Below, in pieces: positions 7,353 through 15,017 of a DNA stretch of 34,324 bases (its first letter is position 1; every line of letters starts with the position of its first letter). The notes under the pieces were generated by a model. It worked only from the letters and a program-made list of their open reading frames with translations, searched no databases and had not been told where the DNA came from. The DNA is from Myxococcales bacterium (GTDB lineage: Bacteria > Myxococcota_C > UBA6777): NCBI GenBank assembly GCA_027005175.1, contig JALTMC010000836.1:1-34324 (forward strand), given 5' to 3'. A program made the translations under genes and the position numbers.

Positions 7353-8327
7353 TTAACTTTGAGTCTTTGATGTAGGGGTGGTCTGACCTTCGCGGAGAAG
7401 CAATTGCAAAGCCTGAGTCAGCCAGGATTCTTGCCGCTTTCCAAGCGTAAAACGATAGGCGATCTTGCCTTTGCGATCGATCAGGATAAACAGGTTCACA
7501 TGATCGATAACCCCTGTTTTTGGATTTCGCTTTCGGGCAAAATTGAAAGAATCAAGCACGCGATTCACATCGCTAACTTCCCCTGTTAGCAAGTTAAAGG
7601 TCGGAGCTTTGACTTTGTGAGCTTTTGCCATATTGCTCAATCGTTGGGTGGTATCGCGTTTGGGATCAAGTGTGATCGCGAGCACATGAACATTCTTCTG
7701 TTGTTTTGGGGGCAATGTACGCAAGACTCGCTTGATCTGGGCGAGAATCATTGGGCACGTATAGCCACAAGAGGAGTACACTCCTGTCACCATCACAACC
7801 TTGCCCCGAAACTGCTTTAAAGACACCTTCTGTTTTTCTTGGTTGAGCAATGTAAAAGAGGGTGGAGTATGAGTTGTACGCAGAGCTTCCGCAGGGAAGG
7901 CTTTTTCTTTTTTGGAAGAAGAGGCTGGCTTGTATACCAGCGCAAAGGTCACTCCTGTTGAACTTACCAGAAGAAAAGACACCGCAATATAGGGGAGGAA
8001 AGGACGAACCCCTCGACGCAGCTGGACAAACAAGCGCCCCCCCCAAACAAGAAGTATCACTCCCACAAGCACAAATGTGCTGGCAAGCATAGAGAACACA
8101 TAGCCCCAGTCGAGATTGCCAGTGGTAGGGTTGTAACCAAAACACCACACTTTAAAATCTTGAACCATGCCTCCCCATAAAGAAGATGTGCTGGGAAGAA
8201 GTAAAACACCAAACATCAAGACATTGAGAAAGACAACTGTAGACAATGCAAAGGCAGGAAACTGCCATCCATTAAAGAAACGTTCTACCACTCCGAGGCT
8301 CTCAAAGCTATGTTTTTCTGAGCGCAT
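7353..8327 (-). CDS. SCO1/SenC-family copper chaperone with three N-terminal membrane segments
   Basis: 324 aa from ATG 8327, chosen because GGGAGGGG lies about seven bases upstream; a TTG at 8360 in the same frame lacks a good ribosome site. TMs lie at about 24-45, 77-97 and 110-131, followed by a thioredoxin-fold SCO domain (155-320). The copper ligands are present: C187 and C191 in CGYTCP, the CxxxC motif, and H276 in DHVNLF. SCO proteins deliver copper to, or reduce, the CuA site of subunit II, which is encoded just upstream. Ordinary SCO proteins have a single N-terminal TM, so the extra two (with loop Cys W-C-F-G) are unusual. The 188 bp between this gene and the cytochrome b gene holds no convincing gene. 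Confidence 0.9.
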   Translation of the reverse strand: MRSEKHSFESLGVVERFFNGWQFPAFALSTVVFLNVLMFGVLLLPSTSSLWGGMVQDFKVWCFGYNPTTGNLDWGYVFSMLASTFVLVGVILLVWGGRLFVQLRRGVRPFLPYIAVSFLLVSSTGVTFALVYKPASSSKKEKAFPAEALRTTHTPPSFTLLNQEKQKVSLKQFRGKVVMVTGVYSSCGYTCPMILAQIKRVLRTLPPKQQKNVHVLAITLDPKRDTTQRLSNMAKAHKVKAPTFNLLTGEVSDVNRVLDSFNFARKRNPKTGVIDHVNLFILIDRKGKIAYRFTLGKRQESWLTQALQLLLREGQTTPTSKTQS

Positions 8328-8391
8328 TACGACCCCTCCCCAAGAGAAAAAAGAAAGCAAAGAGAAAATTGGGACCTTATCCTGGTGCGTA

Positions 8392-8533
8392 TGGGCTGAA
8401 CCCTCACTATGAGGAAGAAAAAACCGACGAAAATCGGCTCAACTCTCTCGTTTTTCCTGAGGGACAAAGTGTTCAGAGTGCCCCGAAGGGATAGTTCAGA
8501 GAACCTCAGAGTGGGGCTTCAGCCCCACGGATA
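8392..8533. repeat. MITE-like element, copy 1
   Basis: The left end (TGGGCTGAACCCTCACTATG, from 8392) is an imperfect inverted copy of the right end (CAGAGTGGGGCTTCAGCCCC, up to about 8527). Internal stretches GAGGAAGAAAAA, ATCGGCTCAA, CAAAGTGTT and CCGAAGGG line up with the element at 26403-26540. Each end also folds as its own GGGG/CCCC hairpin. It contains no coding sequence. It lies between the SCO gene and subunit I and could interrupt or attenuate the operon transcript. Confidence 0.75.
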
Positions 8534-8584
8534 TACAGGATATTTCGCTATATCCATTTCTTTTACAGGCTGCCAGGTTCCCAT

Positions 8585-8641
8585 CATAAGAATGTCATCC
8601 GGATTTTTCATAAGAATGTCATCCGGATTTTTCATAAGAAT
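8585..8641. repeat. 24-bp tandem repeat (two units plus partial)
   Basis: CATAAGAATGTCATCCGGAT followed by TTTT starts at 8585 and 8609, and a third partial unit starts at 8633. The repeat sits just after MITE copy 1. The sequence before it (CTGCCAGGTTC) also follows MITE copy 2 near 26639, so the flank is related as well. Confidence 0.8.
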
Positions 8642-8649
8642 ATAGAGCT

Positions 8650-8712
8650 AGCCCGCATGATTCACGTTGTTTGTCGCAAGCCGTAGCAGAGTGTTTGTGA
8701 ATCATGTGGGCT
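8650..8712. repeat. Dispersed stem-loop, copy 1, downstream of the subunit I gene
   Basis: AGCCCGCATGATTCAC (8650-8665) pairs with GTGAATCATGTGGGCT (8697-8712) at 15 of 16 positions around a 31-base loop. A related copy lies at 18458-18505, also at a gene 3' end. It follows the subunit I stop (8718) on the minus strand. It may end or stabilise that transcript, though it has no U-tract. Confidence 0.7.
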
Positions 8713-8717
8713 ATGGA

Positions 8718-10436
8718 TTATCGGACGTGCCAAACGTCGGCCAAAGCCTTCCAGTTGGCAAAGTAATAGACCACAAAGCAAACAAAGAAGATGCCGACAA
8801 GAACGACAGTTCCCGGGATTTTAAAGCGTCCATCTTTGGGAGTGTGATCTGTGGTATAAGCCTCAAGGGATTTTTTATCCGCTTCTGCGTCTTGCCAGGA
8901 AGGCATCTTTTGGCCAGCGATGGAGCGGCCAAAAAAGACGGTCAGAACGACAGGAAGGATGTACATCAATGCAGCGATAAACAGAATACTTCCACCAATA
9001 CCAACCAATGCTAGCATGGTGTGAGCACCTGATTCAAAGCCAGCAGCCATCGGTGCGCCAGTAAATCCAACATCCCAGTGACGGCGTGGAACACCGTAGG
9101 AACCAGCGAAGGACATACCGATCGACATCAGCAAGAGCCCAACCGCAAAAACATAGGGCTGCAATCGAACAACGCCTTTAAAGTAAAAGTCTTTTTGAAA
9201 GATCAGAGGGACAACATAATAAGTTAGCCCCATAAAGGCCAGGGTTGTTCCACCAACAACGGTGGCATGAAAGTGACCGGGAATACGGAGGGTGTTGTGT
9301 GCGATGATGTTGATCTGGTGAGTACCCAGAGTAACACCTGTGATACCACCGATAAACCCGAAAATAAGGAGGGAAAGGAAGAAGGCAGAGAAGCCTGGAT
9401 CGCGCCATGGTGCGTTGCTCAACCACCCAAAGAGACCTTTGGTAAAGCCTTTGGAGCGCTGTGCTACTTCGACGGATGCTGGAACAGTGAAGCCATGAAT
9501 CATCGAAGCCATCACTGCGAGATACATCGCATACGAGGTGTTCCACATCTTCCACACAGAGCCAACGCCTGGATCAACCAGGAGGTGATGGGCGGAGGCG
9601 AGGTTGATGAACAGAATGTAGAGTACAAAAGCTGCACGACAAACGGTCTCATTAATGGGCTTTGCGCCAGTGGTCAGGGTTCCCAAGAAGTACCAAACAG
9701 CAACCATAGCGCACACATTGATCTGTTGGGATTGGTGTCCAAGGCCCCACCAAAGCAAACGATATACACCCGCATCAAAGTTTTTGATCCAACCCAACGA
9801 CCAGAAGTAGGCAGGGATCATCACAGAAGCACCGTGTAGGAGGGTGACCACGGCGATGATCGCAGCGGCCAAAGCCCCAAAAGCAACCAAAGGCATGGAG
9901 CCTTCGTAGGTTTTGTCGCGACGTGCAATATAGACCGTTGCGAAAAAGTTAAACACGCCGATCAGCGTGCCCACGGAAAATAAGATAATTCCCAAATAGA
10001 AGTTGGGATCGGCTTTGAGAGGAACATACGATGTCATTAAGACATCGCCCTTACCCATGAAAACGATGACTTCTACCATGACAGCACCTACGGCCATCAT
10101 CAGAAAAGATACCCAGGCGATCTTTCTTGAGAAGAGTCGACTGTTAAGTAAGGAAGTTCCAGCAAAATAGAGTATGGCGATTTCCATAAAGATGATCCAG
10201 AAGATCAACATACTCAAACCATGTACTGTCAGCAGCCGGTAGTACCAAACTGCGTTGAGCAGGTGCACAGCAGACCAGCGTGTTAGTGCAATTAAAACAC
10301 CAACAGATGCACCGATTAAAATACAAACCACCGCCAACACAGCGTTGAGGCGAATAAAGAATTGTGCATCAAGACATACCGATAATCCGGTAGTGTCACA
10401 CGTACGAGAACGTCCAGTTAGAAAGTTACCCATCAT
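8718..10436 (-). CDS. B-family heme-copper oxidase/NO reductase subunit I lacking the active-site Tyr
   Basis: 572 aa with about 13 membrane segments. All metal-binding His are present: H72 (low-spin heme), H234 and H283/H284 (CuB), H388 (high-spin heme) and H390 (low-spin heme). These positions are nearly those of Thermus ba3, and stretches such as HHLLVDPG, WKMW, PWRDP, IPGHFH and VPRR are B-family-like. Helix VI reads GHQSQQINV where O2-reducing B-type enzymes have GHP-x-VY; the His-linked Tyr (H+4) is Gln238. Absence of this Tyr is typical of NO reductase lineages in the superfamily, including those derived from the B family (eNOR/sNOR-type). I therefore favour NO reduction; an O2 reductase with a displaced Tyr remains possible. 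AGGAG lies 3 bases before ATG 10436 and 6 before ATG 10433, so the latter may be the true start. The gene directly follows subunit II. Confidence 0.9.
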   Translation of the reverse strand: MMGNFLTGRSRTCDTTGLSVCLDAQFFIRLNAVLAVVCILIGASVGVLIALTRWSAVHLLNAVWYYRLLTVHGLSMLIFWIIFMEIAILYFAGTSLLNSRLFSRKIAWVSFLMMAVGAVMVEVIVFMGKGDVLMTSYVPLKADPNFYLGIILFSVGTLIGVFNFFATVYIARRDKTYEGSMPLVAFGALAAAIIAVVTLLHGASVMIPAYFWSLGWIKNFDAGVYRLLWWGLGHQSQQINVCAMVAVWYFLGTLTTGAKPINETVCRAAFVLYILFINLASAHHLLVDPGVGSVWKMWNTSYAMYLAVMASMIHGFTVPASVEVAQRSKGFTKGLFGWLSNAPWRDPGFSAFFLSLLIFGFIGGITGVTLGTHQINIIAHNTLRIPGHFHATVVGGTTLAFMGLTYYVVPLIFQKDFYFKGVVRLQPYVFAVGLLLMSIGMSFAGSYGVPRRHWDVGFTGAPMAAGFESGAHTMLALVGIGGSILFIAALMYILPVVLTVFFGRSIAGQKMPSWQDAEADKKSLEAYTTDHTPKDGRFKIPGTVVLVGIFFVCFVVYYFANWKALADVWHVR

Positions 10437-10442
10437 CGTCTC

Positions 10443-10973
10443 CTATTCCACAATGATCTTGCCGGTCATGAGATGATGGCCAATTCCACAGAATTCATTA
10501 CAAATCACTTGGAATGTACCTTTTCGCGTCGGCTTTATCGTAAGAACGTGGTCATAACCCGGTAGGATGTGAAAGTTCATATTAATCGGCAAAAGAGAAA
10601 ATCCATGTTGCAAGTCTGCCGAAGAGATATGCAGACGATATGTCTGGTTTACTTTCAGTTTAATGATCGGATACCACATCCACATTCGACCCAGGAGGTA
10701 AGCGTTACCGCCCGGCTCAGGCTGAACAATAGGTATCCCCAGCTTTTTATCCTTTCCTACTTTGTGAGTTTTTACCCAGCGATTCACCCGTTTGACAAAG
10801 TCTTTTGGCTTCACTCGATACGACTCACCTGAACTTGTTTGTTTGCCTTTAAAATGCCAAAATGGCATCGCAGCAAACATGACCATGCACCACGTTAGTG
10901 CTATTCCCACCCACATGGCTTCGGCACCTTTGGGAGCGTGGAACCATCCTTTTTTGGGAGGATGTATACTCAT
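10443..10973 (-). CDS. Heme-copper oxidase/NO reductase subunit II with CuA site
   Basis: 176 aa from ATG 10973 (AAGGAG six bases upstream); a TTG at 10991 lies within that ribosome site and is unlikely. A single TM (about 20-38) anchors a cupredoxin domain, the compact one-TM form typical of B-family enzymes. The CuA ligands are complete: H123 in DLQHGF, then C158-N-E-F-C162-G-I-G-H166-H-L-M169, with E160 as the carbonyl ligand position. It accepts electrons, usually from a soluble cytochrome c or copper protein, and passes them to subunit I. It ends 6 bp before the subunit I start. No heme c motif (CxxCH) is present in this protein or elsewhere in the cluster. Confidence 0.93.
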   Translation of the reverse strand: MSIHPPKKGWFHAPKGAEAMWVGIALTWCMVMFAAMPFWHFKGKQTSSGESYRVKPKDFVKRVNRWVKTHKVGKDKKLGIPIVQPEPGGNAYLLGRMWMWYPIIKLKVNQTYRLHISSADLQHGFSLLPINMNFHILPGYDHVLTIKPTRKGTFQVICNEFCGIGHHLMTGKIIVE

Positions 10974-11162
10974 CGCGTTCTCCTTCTCCAACAGATTCCA
11001 GAAAGATAACAGCTCGTTGTAGTCGAAGAAGGCAAAAGAGAAGATGCAGTACCGCGAACACGCAGCAACAATATTGCCTTTTCAAAGCCATCAACCATCA
11101 ACGAACAATTGTAGATCTCACATTATGAACGACTTAAAAAAATCGATGATTTGCCAACTTTT

Positions 11163-11384
11163 TTATGGCAATTTGGCAGGTCCCATCATCCACATATCAA
11201 TCAGACCCCACACTGTGTACGATAGGACTGGAATCACAACACCCAGAAAGAGGAGAAGCCATGGATTGTCCATGAGCTTTTGCAAGGGATGCACCTCGGC
11301 TTCCGGGGGCTCCGGAGACATACCCTGCTCCACCACCTCCTTGGCCGGTTCTTCCTGTGGAGACTTCTTTGACTGACTCATCAT
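11163..11384 (-). CDS. Small single-TM protein of the heme-copper cluster
   Basis: 73 aa (ATG 11384 or the adjacent ATG 11381), with GGGAG just upstream. A charged, Pro/Glu-rich N-terminal half is followed by one TM at about 43-65 (PWLLLFLGVVIPVLSYTVWG) and a short tail. Small one-TM subunits of this kind accompany many heme-copper enzymes (for example subunit IIa of ba3), and position supports such a role. It overlaps the 3' end of the preceding gene by 188 bp in another frame, which is abnormally long (see findings). About 170 bp separate it from subunit II; a weak hairpin (TTGCCA/TGGCAA near 11158-11178) followed on the minus strand by a T-run lies there and might partly terminate. No homologous family is recognised. 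Confidence 0.65.
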   Translation of the reverse strand: MMSQSKKSPQEEPAKEVVEQGMSPEPPEAEVHPLQKLMDNPWLLLFLGVVIPVLSYTVWGLIDMWMMGPAKLP

Positions 11385-12753
11385 TTCTCTCCCATGAATC
11401 GAGTAAAGGTAGTACAGGCTTTCGACGACGCCAAGCTACAATGACCAATGACAGAAAAAGCAACCCTCCCACCACCGCGACGAGCCCACCCAGTCCCATA
11501 AACCACATCCCTACTTGCTCACTTGTGGAGCGAATGTTTTGTTCACGGCCATAGATCTTACGGGCCATTTTCGCATATCCAAAACCTAGCGCAAACACCA
11601 CTTGTCCTACGCCAAATACAACAGGTTGCCATCTCGCCAAACGCTTCATCCTAGCGCTGGACCAATCCCATCGAAACTCCTGACACAACAAATAGGTAAC
11701 TGTCATAAAAGACACCGTTACCGCACCGATCGCCGCGTGATAATGCGCGGGAATCAACGTACTTGAACTGCGAATCATCGCACCCAACACAAAGCCCAAG
11801 ACCGTGAGGGATGCACTCGCTAGAAAACCCCACAAATAGGGTGCTTTCAAAGACTCTTTCTTTCTATTTCCCGCCCGAAGTCCACGAAAAATCGCCAACA
11901 AACACGCCAGCAGGATCAAACTGGCGATAGGGAAGATGCCCCATCGCATTAATATCGTAAATCTCGGATAATAAGTGGCTGTTGTTGTTCCCTGCCAAGC
12001 CCACCAAGGGGCCACACATGCTGGTGCCAAAAGAAGGCCAAACAACACTCTCGCCCAACGATGCGACAAAGGTGAAAAACCCAGAACACGATCCAGGAGC
12101 AGCACCCACACAGAGAGCATCGCTGCCACACTCGCAACCTGCAAGACATGCCCACCTCCCCAAAACACCAACTCATAATAAGAGCCTGCGGACATACTTG
12201 TAGGTGTGGTCCACCATGCACCCATAAAAGTGAACATCGCCAACAAAAATGCGAACGCTGAAGCACGCAAACCCACACGAGTCGCAGCGGGTAGCTTTAA
12301 AAATCCTGAGTCACCCGAACTCTCGATCCACCGCTCCCACTTCATAAAGGTCCCGATGACAGCGATCCCAAATACTACCAAACCCACAACGAAAAGAGGA
12401 TGATCCAGAGCCGGGATATAGTTGGATAAGACCGGACGCACACCTGTGATCGCACCACAAGACACAAACAAAAGAACCCCGAGAAGACCAAGCAGTACAG
12501 AACGCTGCCCCCCTTTTCCCGAAGATTGCGCAGGTAACGCAAGAAACAAGGAAGCGAGAAAACTATACAACCAAACTCCCAAAGCCAGGTTGACATGAAT
12601 CACAAGGCAACGACGCGCAAACAGGGGATCATTGATCCACTCATTCAATACAGGCAAACGCCCAATCACCAAGATGATCGAGAGCGTCCCCGCTAAAACC
12701 AGAGAACCTACCGCCAACATCAACCATCCTTGCGAACCCTGTCGATCTCCCAT
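11197..12753 (-). CDS. Heme-copper oxidase subunit I-like protein lacking most CuB ligands
   Basis: 518 aa with about 12 TMs. It has heme-copper landmarks: H53 in helix II (CLVIHVNLALGVW), H202 in helix VI (YYELVFWGGGHVLQ) and the helix X pair H337-x-H339 (IPAHYHAAIGA). The helix VII region that should carry the His-His pair for CuB reads YYPRFTILMRW, with no His. Heme ligands are thus kept while two of three CuB ligands are lost, so it probably is not a standard catalytic subunit; a heme-bearing electron-transfer or accessory protein is more likely. It is the first gene of the respiratory cluster, below a strong predicted promoter. The last 60 or so residues are Gly/Ser/Ala-rich, look out of frame and overlap the small TM gene, so a frameshift near the 3' end is suspected. 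The exact subfamily is not known to me. Confidence 0.8.
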   Translation of the reverse strand: MGDRQGSQGWLMLAVGSLVLAGTLSIILVIGRLPVLNEWINDPLFARRCLVIHVNLALGVWLYSFLASLFLALPAQSSGKGGQRSVLLGLLGVLLFVSCGAITGVRPVLSNYIPALDHPLFVVGLVVFGIAVIGTFMKWERWIESSGDSGFLKLPAATRVGLRASAFAFLLAMFTFMGAWWTTPTSMSAGSYYELVFWGGGHVLQVASVAAMLSVWVLLLDRVLGFSPLSHRWARVLFGLLLAPACVAPWWAWQGTTTATYYPRFTILMRWGIFPIASLILLACLLAIFRGLRAGNRKKESLKAPYLWGFLASASLTVLGFVLGAMIRSSSTLIPAHYHAAIGAVTVSFMTVTYLLCQEFRWDWSSARMKRLARWQPVVFGVGQVVFALGFGYAKMARKIYGREQNIRSTSEQVGMWFMGLGGLVAVVGGLLFLSLVIVAWRRRKPVLPLLDSWERNDESVKEVSTGRTGQGGGGAGYVSGAPGSRGASLAKAHGQSMASPLSGCCDSSPIVHSVGSD

Positions 12754-12843
12754 TCCTGGCCTCTCCTTCTTCCCAGATTGATCTCTTCCCAGAAAGACTT
12801 CGCTCTCTCGAAGCCCTTATCGAAAATAATTTAATTCACTAGA

Positions 12844-12920
12844 CAAAAATCTCTATAGACTATAATATCCAACTATCAATAGACCGTCAAGTCTTTTTTG
12901 ATCGGAATAGAGATATTTTG
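12844..12920. promoter_or_regulatory. Inverted pair of candidate operator sequences between the regulator and the respiratory operon
   Basis: CAAAAATCTCTATAG (12844-12858) and, on the other strand, CAAAATATCTCTATT (complement of 12906-12920) are near matches in opposite orientation. One lies just downstream of the -10 box of the leftward operon promoter; the other overlaps the -35 box of the regulator promoter. This placement would allow one repressor to control both. The binding protein is presumed to be the Rrf2 regulator at 13024; this is inference. Confidence 0.4.
12862..12890 (-). promoter_or_regulatory. Strong sigma70-like promoter of the heme-copper cluster
   Basis: On the minus strand TTGACG (12890-12885), a 17-bp spacer and TATTAT (12867-12862) match consensus at 5/6 for both boxes. 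It points at the gene starting at 12753, leaving a leader of about 100 bases. Confidence 0.6.
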
Positions 12921-12945
12921 AGTCCAGCAAGAGGAAGTGTATACT
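12918..12945 (+). promoter_or_regulatory. Candidate promoter of the Rrf2 regulator gene
   Basis: TTGAGT (12918-12923), a 16-bp spacer and TATACT (12940-12945), followed about 80 bp later by the regulator start at 13024. It diverges from the heme-copper cluster promoter. Confidence 0.45.
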
Positions 12946-13023
12946 TCAGAGGAAAACTGTCCATGACGAAGATCAAGTGAGAACGGCGAGTGTGGATATG
13001 AGAGAAAGTAGAGGAGTTGCTTG

Positions 13024-13431
13024 ATGCATTGGAATCAGACAGTCGTTTACGCGCTGCGTGCGATGAGTTATCTGGCGATCATGCCTTTGGAACAGCCTAT
13101 TCCGGCGAGGAGTCTTTCTGAGAAGACAAGCATACCTGTGCATTATCTGTCGAAAATTATGCGTCGGATGGTTACAGCAGGTCTGGTTGTTTCCCAGAAA
13201 GGGCATGGAGGTGGGTTTATTTTGGCGAAGCCTCCCAAAGATATCAGTATGCTTGATGTCTTACGTGCTGTGGATTACAACCCTGAGGCTCAGCCTTGTG
13301 CGTTTGGTTGGGAACGATGCAATGCGGTCAATCCTTGCCCTCTTCATTATTACTGGAGTCAACTCAAGTCGAGTCATCTGGAGTGGTCGGAGAATACGAC
13401 ACTGGCAGATATACGAGAGCAATCGCAATAA
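13024..13431 (+). CDS. Rrf2-family transcription regulator with Fe-S-type Cys motif (NsrR/IscR-like)
   Basis: 135 aa from ATG 13024 with AGGAG seven bases upstream. It is a winged-helix Rrf2 protein: ALRAMSYLA at the start, recognition region SLSEKTSIPVHYLSKIMRRM, and the wing motif KGHGGGFILAKP. The cluster-binding region has C92-x6-C99-x5-C105 with H108 three residues on. Three Cys in this region bind [Fe-S] in NsrR (NO sensor) and IscR (Fe-S status sensor). The spacing resembles both, and the trailing His recalls IscR. The gene diverges from the heme-copper cluster, with candidate operators in the shared intergenic region, so control of that cluster in response to NO or Fe-S damage is a reasonable inference. 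No isc genes are nearby, which argues against an ordinary IscR. Family assignment is firm; the signal is not. Confidence 0.85.
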   Translation: MHWNQTVVYALRAMSYLAIMPLEQPIPARSLSEKTSIPVHYLSKIMRRMVTAGLVVSQKGHGGGFILAKPPKDISMLDVLRAVDYNPEAQPCAFGWERCNAVNPCPLHYYWSQLKSSHLEWSENTTLADIREQSQ

Positions 13432-13502
13432 AGAATGCAACTTTATCTGGGAACAATGGATTGTGAAGAGGAGTTGGCAAGGTTGGCCCAAGCCCGTTGG
13501 TT

Positions 13503-15017
13503 TTATGGGAGAGAAAGCTTGCGAATGCAATGGTTACCGGTATCAAGGATGTAGAGATTGTTTTGATAGAGGGCCATCAACTGAGGAAGCTTGAACTTAC
13601 TTTGGAGAGCTTCTGCGTTCTTAAATCCGGCACTTCCTGATTTTCCGGCAACAAGACTTATGTTTCCATTCACCAGCCGTTTGATGCTGTTTGCAATGTG
13701 GTCACTCACAAGCAGGCCTTTGCTTCCATGAGAAATCACTCCATAAGCCCCCGAAAAAAAACCGCTACGAATTGCAACATCAATTCCTGTTTTACCACTT
13801 ACTTCAACGAGTCGGCCTGTGTTGTTACCTGTGGGGAGATCTGCCACATAAAGAATCTTCCCTACTTTGGCCAGTCCCTGGGGATTCAAAAAGCTGGTTT
13901 TACTTAATTTGTATCCACTTACTGTACCTTTGAGCGTACAGGTGCCTGCGAAGGTGCTCAAGTTTCCATTCTTATCGATTTTCCGAATACAATAGTTCTT
14001 GCTATCAGCGATATAAAAGTTCTTCGGGGTAGCATCGAAGATGATATTACTTGGTGCATCAAAACGAGCCTGTAGGGCAGCAACAGATGAGTTTATCGAC
14101 TTTGGAACACTGTTGCCTTTGCCTCCACAGAGTCCTGCAAAGGGTAAAACTCTTCCCGTTCTACCGTCAATTTTGCGGATACAGTTGTTGCCTGTGTCTG
14201 CCACATAAAGATGCCCGGAAGAGTCAAAGGTCATGCCTTGAGGGAGTCGAAAACGAGCCGATGTAAGTCTATCTCCACCGTTTTTGCCAGGACTGGTACA
14301 TTGACCTGCATAGATTGAGGTATTGCCTTGGGGATCGACTTTGCGAATACAGTGATTTCGAGTGTCTGCGATATAAACATTGCCCGCTGCGTCAATCGCA
14401 ATTCCCGATGGGCTCGAAAACTCGGCAACCGTTGCTGTTCCTTCTTTGTATCCTTGCGTCTCACATTTTCCAGTGAATGTTGAAACACAAGAAGTCTTGT
14501 TCGCACAACCGGAAGATTGCTCTTTGACAACCTCTTGAGGAGGCTTTTCACCTGGAGACTTTTCACCTGGAGGCTTTTCACCTGGAGGCTTTTCACCTGG
14601 TTTCTCTTCTGGGGCTGAGGCATCATTCCACTCTTTGTTGGACGGCTCAGAGGCTGACTTCTCTGGGGCGGGGGATTCTTTGGAAGATTCCGAAGTCACC
14701 TCTTTCTGAGTCGAAGTTTCTTTCGGTTTCTCTGTGAGCTTTTCTGTCTTGGCTTCTTGAGAATTCTCACCAGATGCAGCAACACATTGGGAATTTCGAC
14801 AGACCGTTGTTTGGCGGCAATCAAAGTCTTTACGACAATAGTTGGGTCCACCACAGAATCCTTTTAGGCACTTCAACTCGACCTCACAATCTGTATCCTG
14901 AGAACAGGGAAGCCCTCCAAGATGTGGGGGAGTTAAACAACTGGCCAGCCCAACAAAAAGAAGGAATCCAAGGAGTCCAAGCCAATGTACTGAAGACTGT
15001 ACATTAAGAAACTTCAT
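13503..15017 (-). CDS. NHL-repeat lipoprotein with Cys-rich N-terminus
   Basis: 504 aa from ATG 15017, preceded by AAGGTGG; the in-frame region upstream has no better start. The signal GLLGFLLFVGLASC gives a lipobox LASC (lipidated Cys 27). Residues 38-80 are Cys-rich units like those of the lipoprotein at 1-544. Residues 80-165 form a low-complexity Lys/Glu/Ser/Pro linker with four PGEKP units. From about 170 to the end are NHL-type beta-propeller repeats, four of which carry the same strand, Y-I/V-A/L-D-T/S-x-N-x-C-I-R-K. The propeller probably binds a protein or polysaccharide at the outer surface. It ends 71 bp from the convergent regulator gene. No catalytic residues are recognisable. 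Confidence 0.85.
   Translation of the reverse strand: MKFLNVQSSVHWLGLLGFLLFVGLASCLTPPHLGGLPCSQDTDCEVELKCLKGFCGGPNYCRKDFDCRQTTVCRNSQCVAASGENSQEAKTEKLTEKPKETSTQKEVTSESSKESPAPEKSASEPSNKEWNDASAPEEKPGEKPPGEKPPGEKSPGEKPPQEVVKEQSSGCANKTSCVSTFTGKCETQGYKEGTATVAEFSSPSGIAIDAAGNVYIADTRNHCIRKVDPQGNTSIYAGQCTSPGKNGGDRLTSARFRLPQGMTFDSSGHLYVADTGNNCIRKIDGRTGRVLPFAGLCGGKGNSVPKSINSSVAALQARFDAPSNIIFDATPKNFYIADSKNYCIRKIDKNGNLSTFAGTCTLKGTVSGYKLSKTSFLNPQGLAKVGKILYVADLPTGNNTGRLVEVSGKTGIDVAIRSGFFSGAYGVISHGSKGLLVSDHIANSIKRLVNGNISLVAGKSGSAGFKNAEALQSKFKLPQLMALYQNNLYILDTGNHCIRKLSLP
14542..14601. repeat. 15-bp in-frame tandem repeat (PGEKP linker)
   Basis: Four consecutive 15-base units (GGCTTTTCACCTGGA and near variants) at 14542, 14557, 14572 and 14587 encode the repeating PGEKP segment of the NHL lipoprotein linker. 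One unit carries a Ser in place of Pro. Slippage would change linker length without breaking the frame. Confidence 0.85.

Noticed and set aside
10849-11094. Minus-strand frame of 81 codons overlapping the subunit II start region
   Set aside because: Cys/Leu-rich out-of-frame sequence running into the subunit II coding region; no ribosome site.
13436-13555. 39-codon frame on the plus strand starting MQLYLGTMDCEEELARL
   Set aside because: It overlaps the end of the NHL lipoprotein on the other strand, has no good ribosome site and resembles nothing known.
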